64,000 nucleotides of DNA from Eumeta japonica. Taxonomy: Eukaryota; Arthropoda; Insecta; Lepidoptera; Psychidae. Positions within the stretch are counted from its first letter, which is position 1. Every line of letters begins with the position of its first letter. The DNA is taken from contig BGZK01000530.1 in NCBI GenBank assembly GCA_005406025.1, forward strand, positions 305,540 through 369,539, in the 5' to 3' direction. The position numbers and the translations under genes are program-made. Below the pieces are notes generated by a model. The model saw nothing but the letters and a program-made list of their open reading frames with translations, was not told the DNA's origin and searched no databases. Shown here piece by piece: positions 54,350-62,470 of the stretch.

Positions 54350-54531
54350 AAATACTTACGGTTTCTTAATTTATCCATAATTTCGCAAATATCAACACAC
54401 AACAATTCACCGCAAACTGAGATGACGTAGCGTATGGCATCACGCGGATTTAAAACATCGTTGTAAATTTTTGACGTGTGACGAGAACAGTAAATATTTT
54501 CTGCTCTCTTATTTTTTGCTATAAGATTCAA
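54350..54531 (-). other. Possible small exon-like ORF with strong splice donor
   Basis: On the minus strand an open frame reads SRHTSKIYNDVLNPRDAIRY and on to EIMDKLRN, meeting ACC|GTAAGTA at about 54361-54353. Composition is more gene-like than its flanks. No clear acceptor and no recognised domain. It lies between the two copies of the 3'-GTGAAG repeat, so it may be part of that element. Same strand as the host gene. Confidence 0.25.
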
Positions 54532-54661
54532 TTTCGTATAATAATCTAGTATAACCCAGAAATTTAAAAGTATTTTTCTTTTTGTCGTACCAAAAAGAGC
54601 GAGTTATGCCGTTCTAGTGGGTGGCGCATCAGTCGCAAATGTCACTATAATGGCATTTGCG

Positions 54662-54930
54662 CGCTTGAGGGGTCAATTGATTTCTATATTCAAATTATTT
54701 TCTAATTTTTAGTTTATTCCACTATAAAGCGTGTTTTAGTTTTTAAACTATATTTATTTTCCACTTTTTAGCGTTCGATAATAAAATTTGAGGTGTCAAA
54801 TTTCAAAATGAGACTGAAGCAGGTAGTATAGAGAATCTCCAACAGAGGGCGTTTGTTACAAACGCCCAAACGAGAGTTACAAACATACATACATACAAAC
54901 ATACAGGTGAAGTTAATATAAAGCGTGTAA
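54662..54930 (+). repeat. Dispersed element with ACATACATACAGGTGAAG 3' end, internally deleted copy
   Basis: Matches both ends of 53648-54205, but about 290 bp of the middle is replaced by the 21-bp palindrome GGGCGTTTGTTACAAACGCC(C) at 54847-54867. Confidence 0.75.
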
Positions 54931-55660
54931 TAAATTGAGTAATATTATTTTTCAACGACAATTTATTTTATAATGAATTTAAATCTCTTTAATTTTGTAT
55001 AATTTTATGGACCTTAGATATTGGACATGTAGTCGAATAACATGTAAACATAATTTGTCTTTATTTCTTATATTGATATTTTATCGATCATTATTTTTCT
55101 CGAACCTTCCTATATTTTTATGAATAATATAATATTTATATTTGTTATTTTCATTATTACTTATATTTTTACTTATATTATGTTATACAAGAATTTACTC
55201 TTGTGAATAATATTCTATATTTAGTATTCACAGAAGAAAATTTAGAACAAAAATTGTTTTGAACAATATATTTTTACAGTTCACATATAGAAGAAAGTTT
55301 ATCCACAGAGAAATCGAAGGAATAAATCCAAGAGAAAAACAGTATCAAAGCTCAATCGTCGGACTTGCCGGTATACATCGAGGATGGCTTATGTGGTTAG
55401 GCATATTCCATACAAAAAGTATTTTGACATTACTTTAACATACTTTATAGCTTTTTTGACTTGAATACTGCGACTCAAAATTGACTCAAATACTAACAAC
55501 CAATGATATAACAAAGTTTTCTATTTATTGTAAATTTTCCAAGCATCTGTTATAATACAAGCAATTTAATTCCCAAAAACGTACATTAAAATAAACAAAT
55601 CCCCTTACTTCGACGTTTAATCACGTATATCGAATAATGAACCGGTTCACTCTAAGTTTG
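54931..55660. other. AT-rich intron sequence
   Basis: No feature recognised. Confidence 0.45.
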
Positions 55661-55960
55661 TATTACTTAGCCGAAGCAAATATTTTCTGAAGCGCTTAAT
55701 TAACACACAAGGCAAATAACCGAGGTTCAATATTACATAAGCCGGCATCCGCATAAAGCGGTAACTAATCTCGGTTAGCGACAAAAGCGCCGGATAATAA
55801 ATTAGAAGGTAATTGTTACATCCGCTCGGCGGCAGCACTAGCGCCCACTAGCGGCCTATACGCATACATTGGTCGGATATTTTTTCCGGGGCGCGCCATT
55901 ACCTTAATGAAGTAGAGCCATCGCTCTCTGCACGGCGCGCGGTAAATTTATCGCGAGGTG
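55661..55960. promoter_or_regulatory. CpG-enriched non-repetitive block, candidate regulatory element
   Basis: Words include GCGCTTAATTAACACAC (55692-55708), CTAATCTCGGTTAGCG, CGCTCGGCGGCAGCACTAGC, GGGGCGCGCCATTACC and GCACGGCGCGCGGTAAATTT. It is not repetitive and has no ORF. It could be an enhancer in the intron (inference). Confidence 0.3.
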
Positions 55961-56424
55961 ACAGCAGTCCTAAAAAAGACTTGTACATTTTTAGGGCTGC
56001 TTCAAAGATAAATTAAATGTTGGTTCGAGTAAAAATTTTGGGCGTCTAATTAAAGAGGATTCTAAGTTTCTTTTTAATTTTTTTTACAGATTTTCAACAA
56101 AATAACGAGATGAAATCGAATAACCAATAAAGTATATTATCAGCTTCATCATTCATTATTATAGAACAGGCCAAATACTGACAAATTCTTTATGTAGCTT
56201 TATATAATTTTGGGTGTTTTAAATATAGTTATGTATAGTGTTTTGTATTATTATCGGTTTTATTACTATTGGTGCAAAATATAAAAACAAAAACAGAAAG
56301 GTGTGAAGATCATCAAATACATAAAAATTGAAAGAGATTAATCGTTCCCATCATACAGAGAGTTCCGGGATGGTTAAAATGATTTCTATTCGTAATTGCT
56401 CAATGAAACATATTTTATTTAAGA
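55961..56424. other. AT-rich intron sequence
   Basis: No feature recognised. Confidence 0.4.
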
Positions 56425-56700
56425 CTCTCCCGAATTGTCCCTGCTGATCTCGAATACAAAACCGTGTATTACACTAAACGAGGCACGAACGATCATTCAA
56501 GCAATGGCCAATAACAAAACGATAGGACCAGACAGTATATCTGAAACAATTTGAATGCTGACGGAGTGTTATTCCCGATTATCCTATTCAATCGAGTTCT
56601 GATTGATCAAGTACCGAGCGACTGGAGAAACAGTCATTTGGCCTCGTTCTATAAAAGTAAAAGGGATGACAGTAACTGATTGTAATCACAAAATTTTACC
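56425..56700 (+). pseudogene. LINE reverse transcriptase N-terminal fragment
   Basis: LNEARTIIQAMANNKTIGPD (the RT domain's K-x-x-GPD motif) is followed, after frameshifts, by LIDQVPSDWRNSHLASFYKS and KRDD, matching 'xVPxDWRxSxLVPIYKxKGD' of RTE/CR1-type polymerases. About 90 residues in broken frames. Dead scrap, unrelated to the 14.3-kb LINE as far as can be seen. Confidence 0.65.
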
Positions 56701-57000
56701 TAATAAACGATACTTGGTGTCTCTCTGTGTTCCTCTGGTTTCCATTTTCGACTCGATTATCATGCAAATTCTATATCTATAATGGATGTTGTAAATATGC
56801 ACCATTCTGCTTGATGGTATATAGTAGATATCGAATTCAATTATGTCTTATATTTTCTTTTAGCTTAAAATATATCTCTGCATTAAATTTTACATTGTTT
56901 TTTTTATTAGATGTTTATCGATGGTGATGATTCACTTAAACCCTTATGTCTCTTTTTTATTTCATAATAATGTCACTACGAAACAGGAACGGGCTAGGTT
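56701..57000. other. AT-rich intron sequence
   Basis: No feature recognised. Confidence 0.4.
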
Positions 57001-57400
57001 TAGTTATTTAGCCTTGAAAAGGCAGCGAGCAAACAAAGAGACAAGAGCACACATCGCATCACAAAATATGCCACAGCCGGTACCAGATTAACAGGAGACA
57101 GTCCAAAGGAGTGCCGCGAAGCTAATCACAGCAAAGAGGTACAAAGGTTACGCCCTCACACGCGCAAGGTAAGATAATTTAGGTTCGCTAATCACGGGGG
57201 CGGCGCTCTTTGTTGAAAGCGGCGCGGCTTGATTGATGGTCCGACCGCGCGCCGGCGGGTTCATCTAGCGCTGCCGCCCCGTAACCGGCGCGGGTGCAGA
57301 GTCGTCGTGGCCGCCGCCCACGACCGGAGATTCGAATAATTCGATGAGGAAACGGCGGCGTGTGCGCGCCAACGGGTCACGATTATGGGTACCTTCCTTG
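57001..57400 (+). promoter_or_regulatory. GC-rich island with TGATTGATGG, candidate enhancer
   Basis: 57195-57365 is CpG-rich. GCGCGGCTTGATTGATGGTC holds TGATTGAT at 57230-57237. CACGCGCAAGGTAAGATAA near 57160 and CTAATCAC at 57188-57195 lie upstream. The core GGCTTGATTGATG also occurs at 47170. No gene in it. Regulatory role inferred. Confidence 0.42.
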
Positions 57401-57599
57401 GACTATTGAACGAATGATAACCGAACTTACTGTTAGGAAACAATATATACAGCTAACAACAATAAATTTTTCTTTATTAAAAGTACATAATTGTTTATTG
57501 TTACTATGGTGAAGCACGTCGAAGTATTATATCGACTGCGTCACCTTCTCATGTTGACATCGAGATGGTAAGTAGAAAGTGATTGAATCTTATCATTGA

Positions 57600-57965
57600 T
57601 TGACAATTGACGAAAAAGTGGTTTTCAAAACGAAAATGCAGTCCAATTTTAGTTACTTCTAAACGGTCTTTACACCGATCCGTCGCCGTCACAACGTGTC
57701 AATGTGCGTACCGTCCCAGTGTATTGGATATTCGTGTAACAAAGACCAACCACTGGCCACGTATTCCGCAAAAATACATTAACACGTTGTGTTGCGAGAC
57801 GAAGCTAGTCGGCGCAGACCATCGCGACAGCGACAGCGTCAAAAGAACACGGGGGCGCGAGGGTGCTAAAACATCTACTTTTCGTCGGAAAAGTATAACT
57901 CCAGTTCAAAGTGGCGCAGGGCTAGTGTCGACGAATCGCCAAAGATTTCGTTATATAAAAATGAA
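57600..57965. promoter_or_regulatory. CpG-enriched block with a 121-codon ORF, role unclear
   Basis: Composition is balanced and non-repetitive (GATCCGTCGCCGTCACAACG, TCGGCGCAGACCATCGCGAC). The + frame is open for 121 codons without recognisable motif. I favour regulatory DNA over a gene because no splice or promoter context supports it. Confidence 0.25.
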
Positions 57966-58139
57966 TGTATAAATTTTAGTAAATCTATTGATATATACTT
58001 AACAAAAAACCTTTTATGAAAATTAACCCAATTCATTACTAGCAATACAGGTCTCAGTAACTTCTCAGTGTTGATTTAGAAAAAAAAAAGTTGTGCGCAT
58101 ATTATTTACACACGTATGAAATAAAATAAAGCAGTGTGC

Positions 58140-58710
58140 AACGTCATGCAGGGCCGGTGTATAAAAACGGGCGCAAACATGCCGATATTCAAACGACATA
58201 TTAAGCTATCGTCGAGGGTTACTACGCTAAAAGGTCGTATTCCGCGACACGTGAGCTTTTAAATCACAGCTTTTTTTCACGCCGCACAAATAAAGTTTCC
58301 GATGGAAATGACTCGGCAAATATGTAACATAAAACACAGTGGGCGAAGTTGCCAACCTCGCCCGTGCATTAGCCAATAAAACGCGAGCCGAGTTGACGCG
58401 CCGCCCGACACATTTTTGCACGTTAGGGCCGCGCCGACGGAAATTTTTGCCGGGAATACTTTGCTTTATATTTATCGCTTAGACGTGTGAGCGCTAAAAC
58501 GCTTTTTGCATACGACAGTTGGGCGTTATCGAGGTATATTAGGCGCGATGGCCCGTGGGCCGCCTGCTCGCCGGTCGCAGCCGTGCGTTGGCTGTTATTT
58601 TGAAAGCGTCGACGCAGGGCGATCGCCGTACGTTAAGTTCCACGGCCCGATATCGTTGTCGTCACATGCATTAATCACAAGCACTGCTGAGACATATATA
58701 ACGTGCTAGC
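58140..58710. promoter_or_regulatory. Long CpG-rich non-repetitive block, candidate enhancer or alternative promoter
   Basis: About 570 bp of balanced sequence. Words include GACACGTGAG (E-box) at 58238-58247, AGCCAATAAAACGCGAGCC (58371-58389; CCAATAAAA is a posterior-Hox/Caudal-like word) and AGCGCTAAAACGC. The 64- and 67-codon ORFs are not convincing. It lies 1.5-2 kb downstream of the first coding exon in gene direction. Confidence 0.35.
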
Positions 58711-58724
58711 ATTTTTTTTAACTA

Positions 58725-58985
58725 GTTTTCACCCTTGGTTCGTCCTTTCGTTCGTTCCCGCGGCTCCGCCCGTGTTGACATGCAATTAATTTCTTCATCT
58801 CATATATCAACCGATCACGATTTAAGTCATGATCCCGATCGCATTCTCGATTCCAATTGCGATCCTGCTTTTAATTCCGAACTTTATTTCCATTTAAATA
58901 GATTCAGATTCTGGTCCCATTTCCGACCCTGGTCCTACAAGTCTGTAATACACGGGAACAGTGAAGATTTCTATGAGTAAAACAA
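58725..58985 (+). repeat. GC-box plus degenerate tract repeat, copy G
   Basis: ACTAGTTTTCACCC and GTTCCCGCGGCTCCGCCCGT begin it. Units such as GATCCCGATCGCATTCTCGA and CCAATTGCGATCCTGC follow to about 58940. Confidence 0.6.
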
Positions 58986-59989
58986 TTTTTACAAAAGAAA
59001 TTCTGGTTATTTTAGCGGTGCACAAAACCCAATCCGATATTTTCCGGGCTGAGGCAGTGCTCTCATGCACTGAGCCACAACAATTCTCGATACCTATTGA
59101 GATTTAATACAAATGAAATTCGCTCTCGGATTTCAGGTGAATCAATAACTAGAATGTTATTTGACAATCGCATAAATAGTTATGAATGAATATTTGCAAA
59201 AAGATGCATGATGACATCCGTCCTGTATACATTTTGATGCATCACAAAAATAAGAAGATCGCGTCTAAATATTTTCTTCTATTGGCTCTACGAATTGAAA
59301 ACTTCACCACAAGTGTGATTTGATAAGACTCCTTTGGAACGCAGTGGTGATGGTCGTGATGATGTGATATCAGTTCGAAGTCTGTAAGTAACTTATTGAT
59401 TACCGAACCTGCATTTCCCTTTCAGTCGCAGGCGGACGTCAGTATATCCTTTTATGAAGTGGTCATTACGTATTTTTTCATGTGGTGTTCGAAAATATTT
59501 TTTTTACTCCTATATACAAAATAAATTTTACAATCTACTAGAGATAAAATGTATACAAATATACGAAGTATAAAATATGAAAAGGTAATGAAGAATATTT
59601 TTATTTCATAGAATCTTTTATTTCGGAGAGATTAAAAATTCTATTCTAATAACAAGAATATTTCAAAATTCAAGTTTTTTCGAAATTATTCTCGTCTGTT
59701 TGCCAATCAAGATTTTTCTGTTATGCAGATAATTTAGTATGTAGAAGAAAATATGCACAAGGAATCATTACCTCAATGCGTTAAAGAGATTAATTTTAAA
59801 TCAAACAATGTCGACATTTATTTTACATGTACATATACCTTTTTATTTCCTATGCCAATTACCTCATATAAATTACATAATCAGCTTTTATACTTAAAAA
59901 TAAATATCAAAAGAGTTTATAACGATATCACTGAATGTATTTTAAGTGAATGTATTACAAAAATCATATTAGATATAATTAATAATCGG
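58986..59989. other. Intron sequence, no gene
   Basis: GGCTCAGTGCATGAGAGCAC on the minus strand near 59050-59075 resembles a tRNA A-box region, but no B box follows. The 92-codon ORF at 59753 is AT-rich and runs into the tract repeat. Confidence 0.4.
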
Positions 59990-60160
59990 AACAAACAGAG
60001 GAGTCTGAATCCAAATCGAGAGCGAAAATGAGATCGGAATCAAAAATCGAACCTCTTTCGAATCGAGAACGAGACCCAGATTGGAACAGAAAATGGACCC
60101 AGGATTGAAATTAAATACAGAATCGAATTAGGGTTGAATGAGATGTAGCTCTACACAAAA
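59990..60160 (-). repeat. Degenerate tract repeat, copy H (reverse)
   Basis: Purine-rich units: CCAAATCGAGAGCGAAAATG, GATCGGAATCAAAAATCGAA and CGAATCGAGAACGAGACCC. No box visible. It lies 85 bp from the splice donor of the first coding exon. Confidence 0.5.
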
Positions 60161-60245
60161 GATTAAAGGGGTTCATTCTATGACCACGCGGTCGCAAGCG
60201 TTAGTTCCTTAGTTCACGGAGCGAATCTTATAATATCGAACCTAC

Positions 60246-60315
60246 CGATCTTGGCGTGTGTACCGGTGAAGGAGATGACACTGGCGAGTGTCAGGAGTAG
60301 GTGCGCGCGCCTCAT
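60246..60315 (-). CDS. First coding exon (signal peptide) of the SMPDL3-like phosphodiesterase gene
   Basis: On the minus strand ATG at 60315-60313 opens 23 codons plus one base: MRRAHLLLTLAS, then VISFTGTHAKI and the first base of a Gly codon. GTAGGT donor follows at 60245-60240. Residues 1-21 look like a classical signal peptide (RR, hydrophobic LLLTLASVISF, cleavage after a small-residue THA). The phase-1 end fits the GC start of the exon at 249, giving KI-G-YFWHITD. The protein would enter the secretory pathway, as expected for this enzyme family. No upstream in-frame ATG is seen between 60316 and 60382. Confidence 0.78.
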
Positions 60316-60382
60316 CGCGCCGCCGCCGGCACCACTAAGTCACGCGCATCTCTGGCCCGCAGTCTCGAGCGCCGCGTGCAGC
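60316..60382 (-). other. Probable 5' UTR of the SMPDL3-like gene
   Basis: GC-rich leader (GGTGCCGGCGGCGGCGCG just before the ATG). AATTCGCAG|G ending at 60383 could be a splice acceptor, implying a non-coding exon further upstream; the pyrimidine tract is weak. Otherwise transcription may start near here. No TATA box or initiator is convincing. Confidence 0.45.
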
Positions 60383-60640
60383 CTGCGAATTTAACAAATA
60401 AATAAGCTATTTAATGCCTTTGCAGTTAACCTGATCGTCATCGCGATCGGACTATTGTTATATGTACGGCGCCATATGCTGTCTTAACGATCACGCTAGG
60501 CCACACAAATCGTTGCCAGTCAGGGTCACGTCGTTCACCCTGCACCCAATACTTTGAGCCATTAGCTGACAGGTTCCTAAATTAGGTAGTTTCTTAAACG
60601 CTTATACCTTCATCATAATACAGTAGATTTTGACGTAGCT
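60383..60640 (-). promoter_or_regulatory. Promoter-proximal flank of the SMPDL3-like gene
   Basis: Balanced, non-repetitive sequence upstream of the first coding exon (CATCGCGATCGGAC, GTACGGCGCCATATG, GGTCACGTCG). Function inferred from position. Confidence 0.35.
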
Positions 60641-60890
60641 AGAGGGGCGTCGGTTCAGTGGTTAAGAGTGTCGACTTCTGGTTGAAGGGTGCCGGGTCCG
60701 ATGTCGATTATGGGTCAATTGACCGATGAGTTTTAAATTTAAGTTGAATTAAAATCATCTGCCTCGGAGAGAATATGTGGGTAATGAACATAATCAGTGC
60801 TTTGGTAACAATAGTGTGAAGTCGCCTCCGGCTGGATCATCTTGGTTGCTTTTAATTCCCAAGACCCTAAATGTGTAATATAAATATTGT
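60641..60890 (+). mobile_element. tRNA-derived SINE
   Basis: GGTTCAGTGGTTAAGAGTGT (A-box-like) and, about 35 bp later, GCCGGGTCCGATGTCG (B-box-like) form a tRNA-type head. A non-tRNA body follows (TCTGCCTCGGAGAGAATATG, GTCGCCTCCGGCTGGATCAT). No acceptor stem pairs, so it is not a functional tRNA. Confidence 0.65.
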
Positions 60891-61189
60891 GAGAGGATAC
60901 TCCTTCAGCAATGGTCAATTAAAATCAGATAGAATAGTCGTGTGTAGAGAATTCATTAAATACGTCTCTGCAAAACTTATGATAATGTCTAAATTTAAAT
61001 ATTACAGATCTCTAGAAGAAAATTGTTTTTAACTTTGAAACAAAACATGATACTTAATAAAAAAGACATTTAGCTATCTGTGATCGAAAATAAATTATAT
61101 TGTATAATCACTATCTCCATCGACCATGAAGAGACACGAAGACAATTTGTACGTATAACATAGAATTCAATCATTCTAAGCGTATTATA
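60891..61189. other. AT-rich flank
   Basis: No feature recognised. Confidence 0.4.
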
Positions 61190-61415
61190 TTAAAATGCAC
61201 TCTGTTCATTCACTCGAGCGTCAAATTAATGACGTTTGTGTGATGCGCGGTAACGTTTGCAAATTGAAATGCAAAACTGCAGCATGCACTGAAGTGCTTT
61301 ATCGGCCAGGGAGTTCGATGCAGCTTCGCTGTGCGCGTTTACAAATGCGCTTCGAGCCGTCAGATACGCGGGCGACAGCTCGGGGCCGCCGAAGTGGCTC
61401 ATGAATAAAGTTTGG
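61190..61415. promoter_or_regulatory. CpG-enriched block upstream of the gene
   Basis: CGTCAAATTAATGACG (61219-61234) is a near-perfect palindrome. GC-rich words go on to 61390 (ATACGCGGGCGACAGCTCGG). The plus (69) and minus (87) ORFs lack domains. Possibly an upstream regulatory element. Confidence 0.3.
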
Positions 61416-62304
61416 AATACGTTATTTATGTTACATAAACATCGAAATACAAAACTTATACTGAAACCAATAATATAGTATGAAAGCATTTTTGCCTATT
61501 ATTGAAATATAGAGAATTCGTGAATCAACAAACAATTTCTTAATCATACATTATTCTTTTGATATTTACATACGTAAGTAAGTATAACTTTTACCTTGTC
61601 TGAAAGTGGAGTTCGTGGACAGTCCTCCACGCAGTCCGGGCCTCACACCTAGTCATTTCTTTGTTTTCTCCAAAATCAAAGATTACATGAGAGGTTTAAC
61701 GTATATGGAACTTAAAAAGACTGTGAAAGTCCAAACCAACCGATCAAAAACATGCCTTCAAGTCTGTGATCCTTACATTTAGAAAAATTCGAGTTTTAAA
61801 ACTCGGGTTCGAGCAACCAAAAAAAAGAACCTAAAAGGGTTAAAATATTTTGAAAAGCATTAAATGTATCACCCGACCTACGTATTGTCGGATATGCATG
61901 CTTTGAAATGTTGCAGAAATATACTGTTTTCAATTGTTGACTCGCAATCAAAAGGACATAACTAAAATTCTAAGAAGACGATTAAAATTTTAATATTAAC
62001 AAAATCGATCCACTTTGTAATTTCTATGTAAAATACTTTAATTATCTGAAAAATTTGTAATGCAAATCAAGTTTGTCCTTACCCATAACTTAGCAAGATA
62101 AAACAAGTAGCGTACTGTGCGCTATTGTAACCTTACTACAACAATATAAGGCATATTTTAGATTATTAGTGAAGAAAATCATTTACTTATTAAGATACTT
62201 TTATATTAGCGTGTGTATTTTGACCACTCGGAAAACTTCTTTGCGTTTCCTTGAGAACATGTTTAATTTTTTTTATATGAACATGTTTCATTTATTAAAA
62301 AATC
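61416..62304. other. AT-rich flank, nothing recognised
   Basis: No supported features. Confidence 0.4.
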
Positions 62305-62470
62305 CGTTTTTTAAGGTTCCGGAGCCGTAATGACAAAAAAAACGAAACCCTTATAGCTTTGTCAGGTGTGTCGATACCTCCATCCATTTGTCACAAGAAC
62401 TTTACTCAAAAACTACATTCTAAAAATGAAAACTAACTAAGAGAGATTCTCCCTTAGTTGGCGTTAAATT
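62305..62470 (+). repeat. Dispersed repeat (GGTTCCGGAGCC...AAACCCTTATAG)
   Basis: TAAGGTTCCGGAGCCGTAAT, CGAAACCCTTATAGCTTTGT and CATTTGTCACAAGAACTTTA match the layout of the 34553 repeat and of a family widespread in arthropods. Confidence 0.6.

Larger units (their letters stand above)
250..60245 (-). other. Giant first coding intron (~60 kb) of the SMPDL3-like gene
   Basis: The donor is GTAGGT read from 60245 and the acceptor is CAG ending at 250, both minus strand, with phase 1 on both sides. The intron is about 60 kb and holds all the transposons and GC islands listed below. I found no convincing host exon inside it. Unseen alternative exons cannot be excluded. Confidence 0.72.

Noticed and set aside
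57607..57972. 121-codon ORF
   Set aside because: No recognisable motif; CpG-rich sequence lowers stop frequency.
59010..59095. tRNA-like A-box on the minus strand
   Set aside because: No matching B-box or stems; not called as tRNA or SINE.
60641..60715. Functional tRNA gene
   Set aside because: A and B boxes are present but acceptor and anticodon stems do not pair and a long body follows, so SINE is the better reading.
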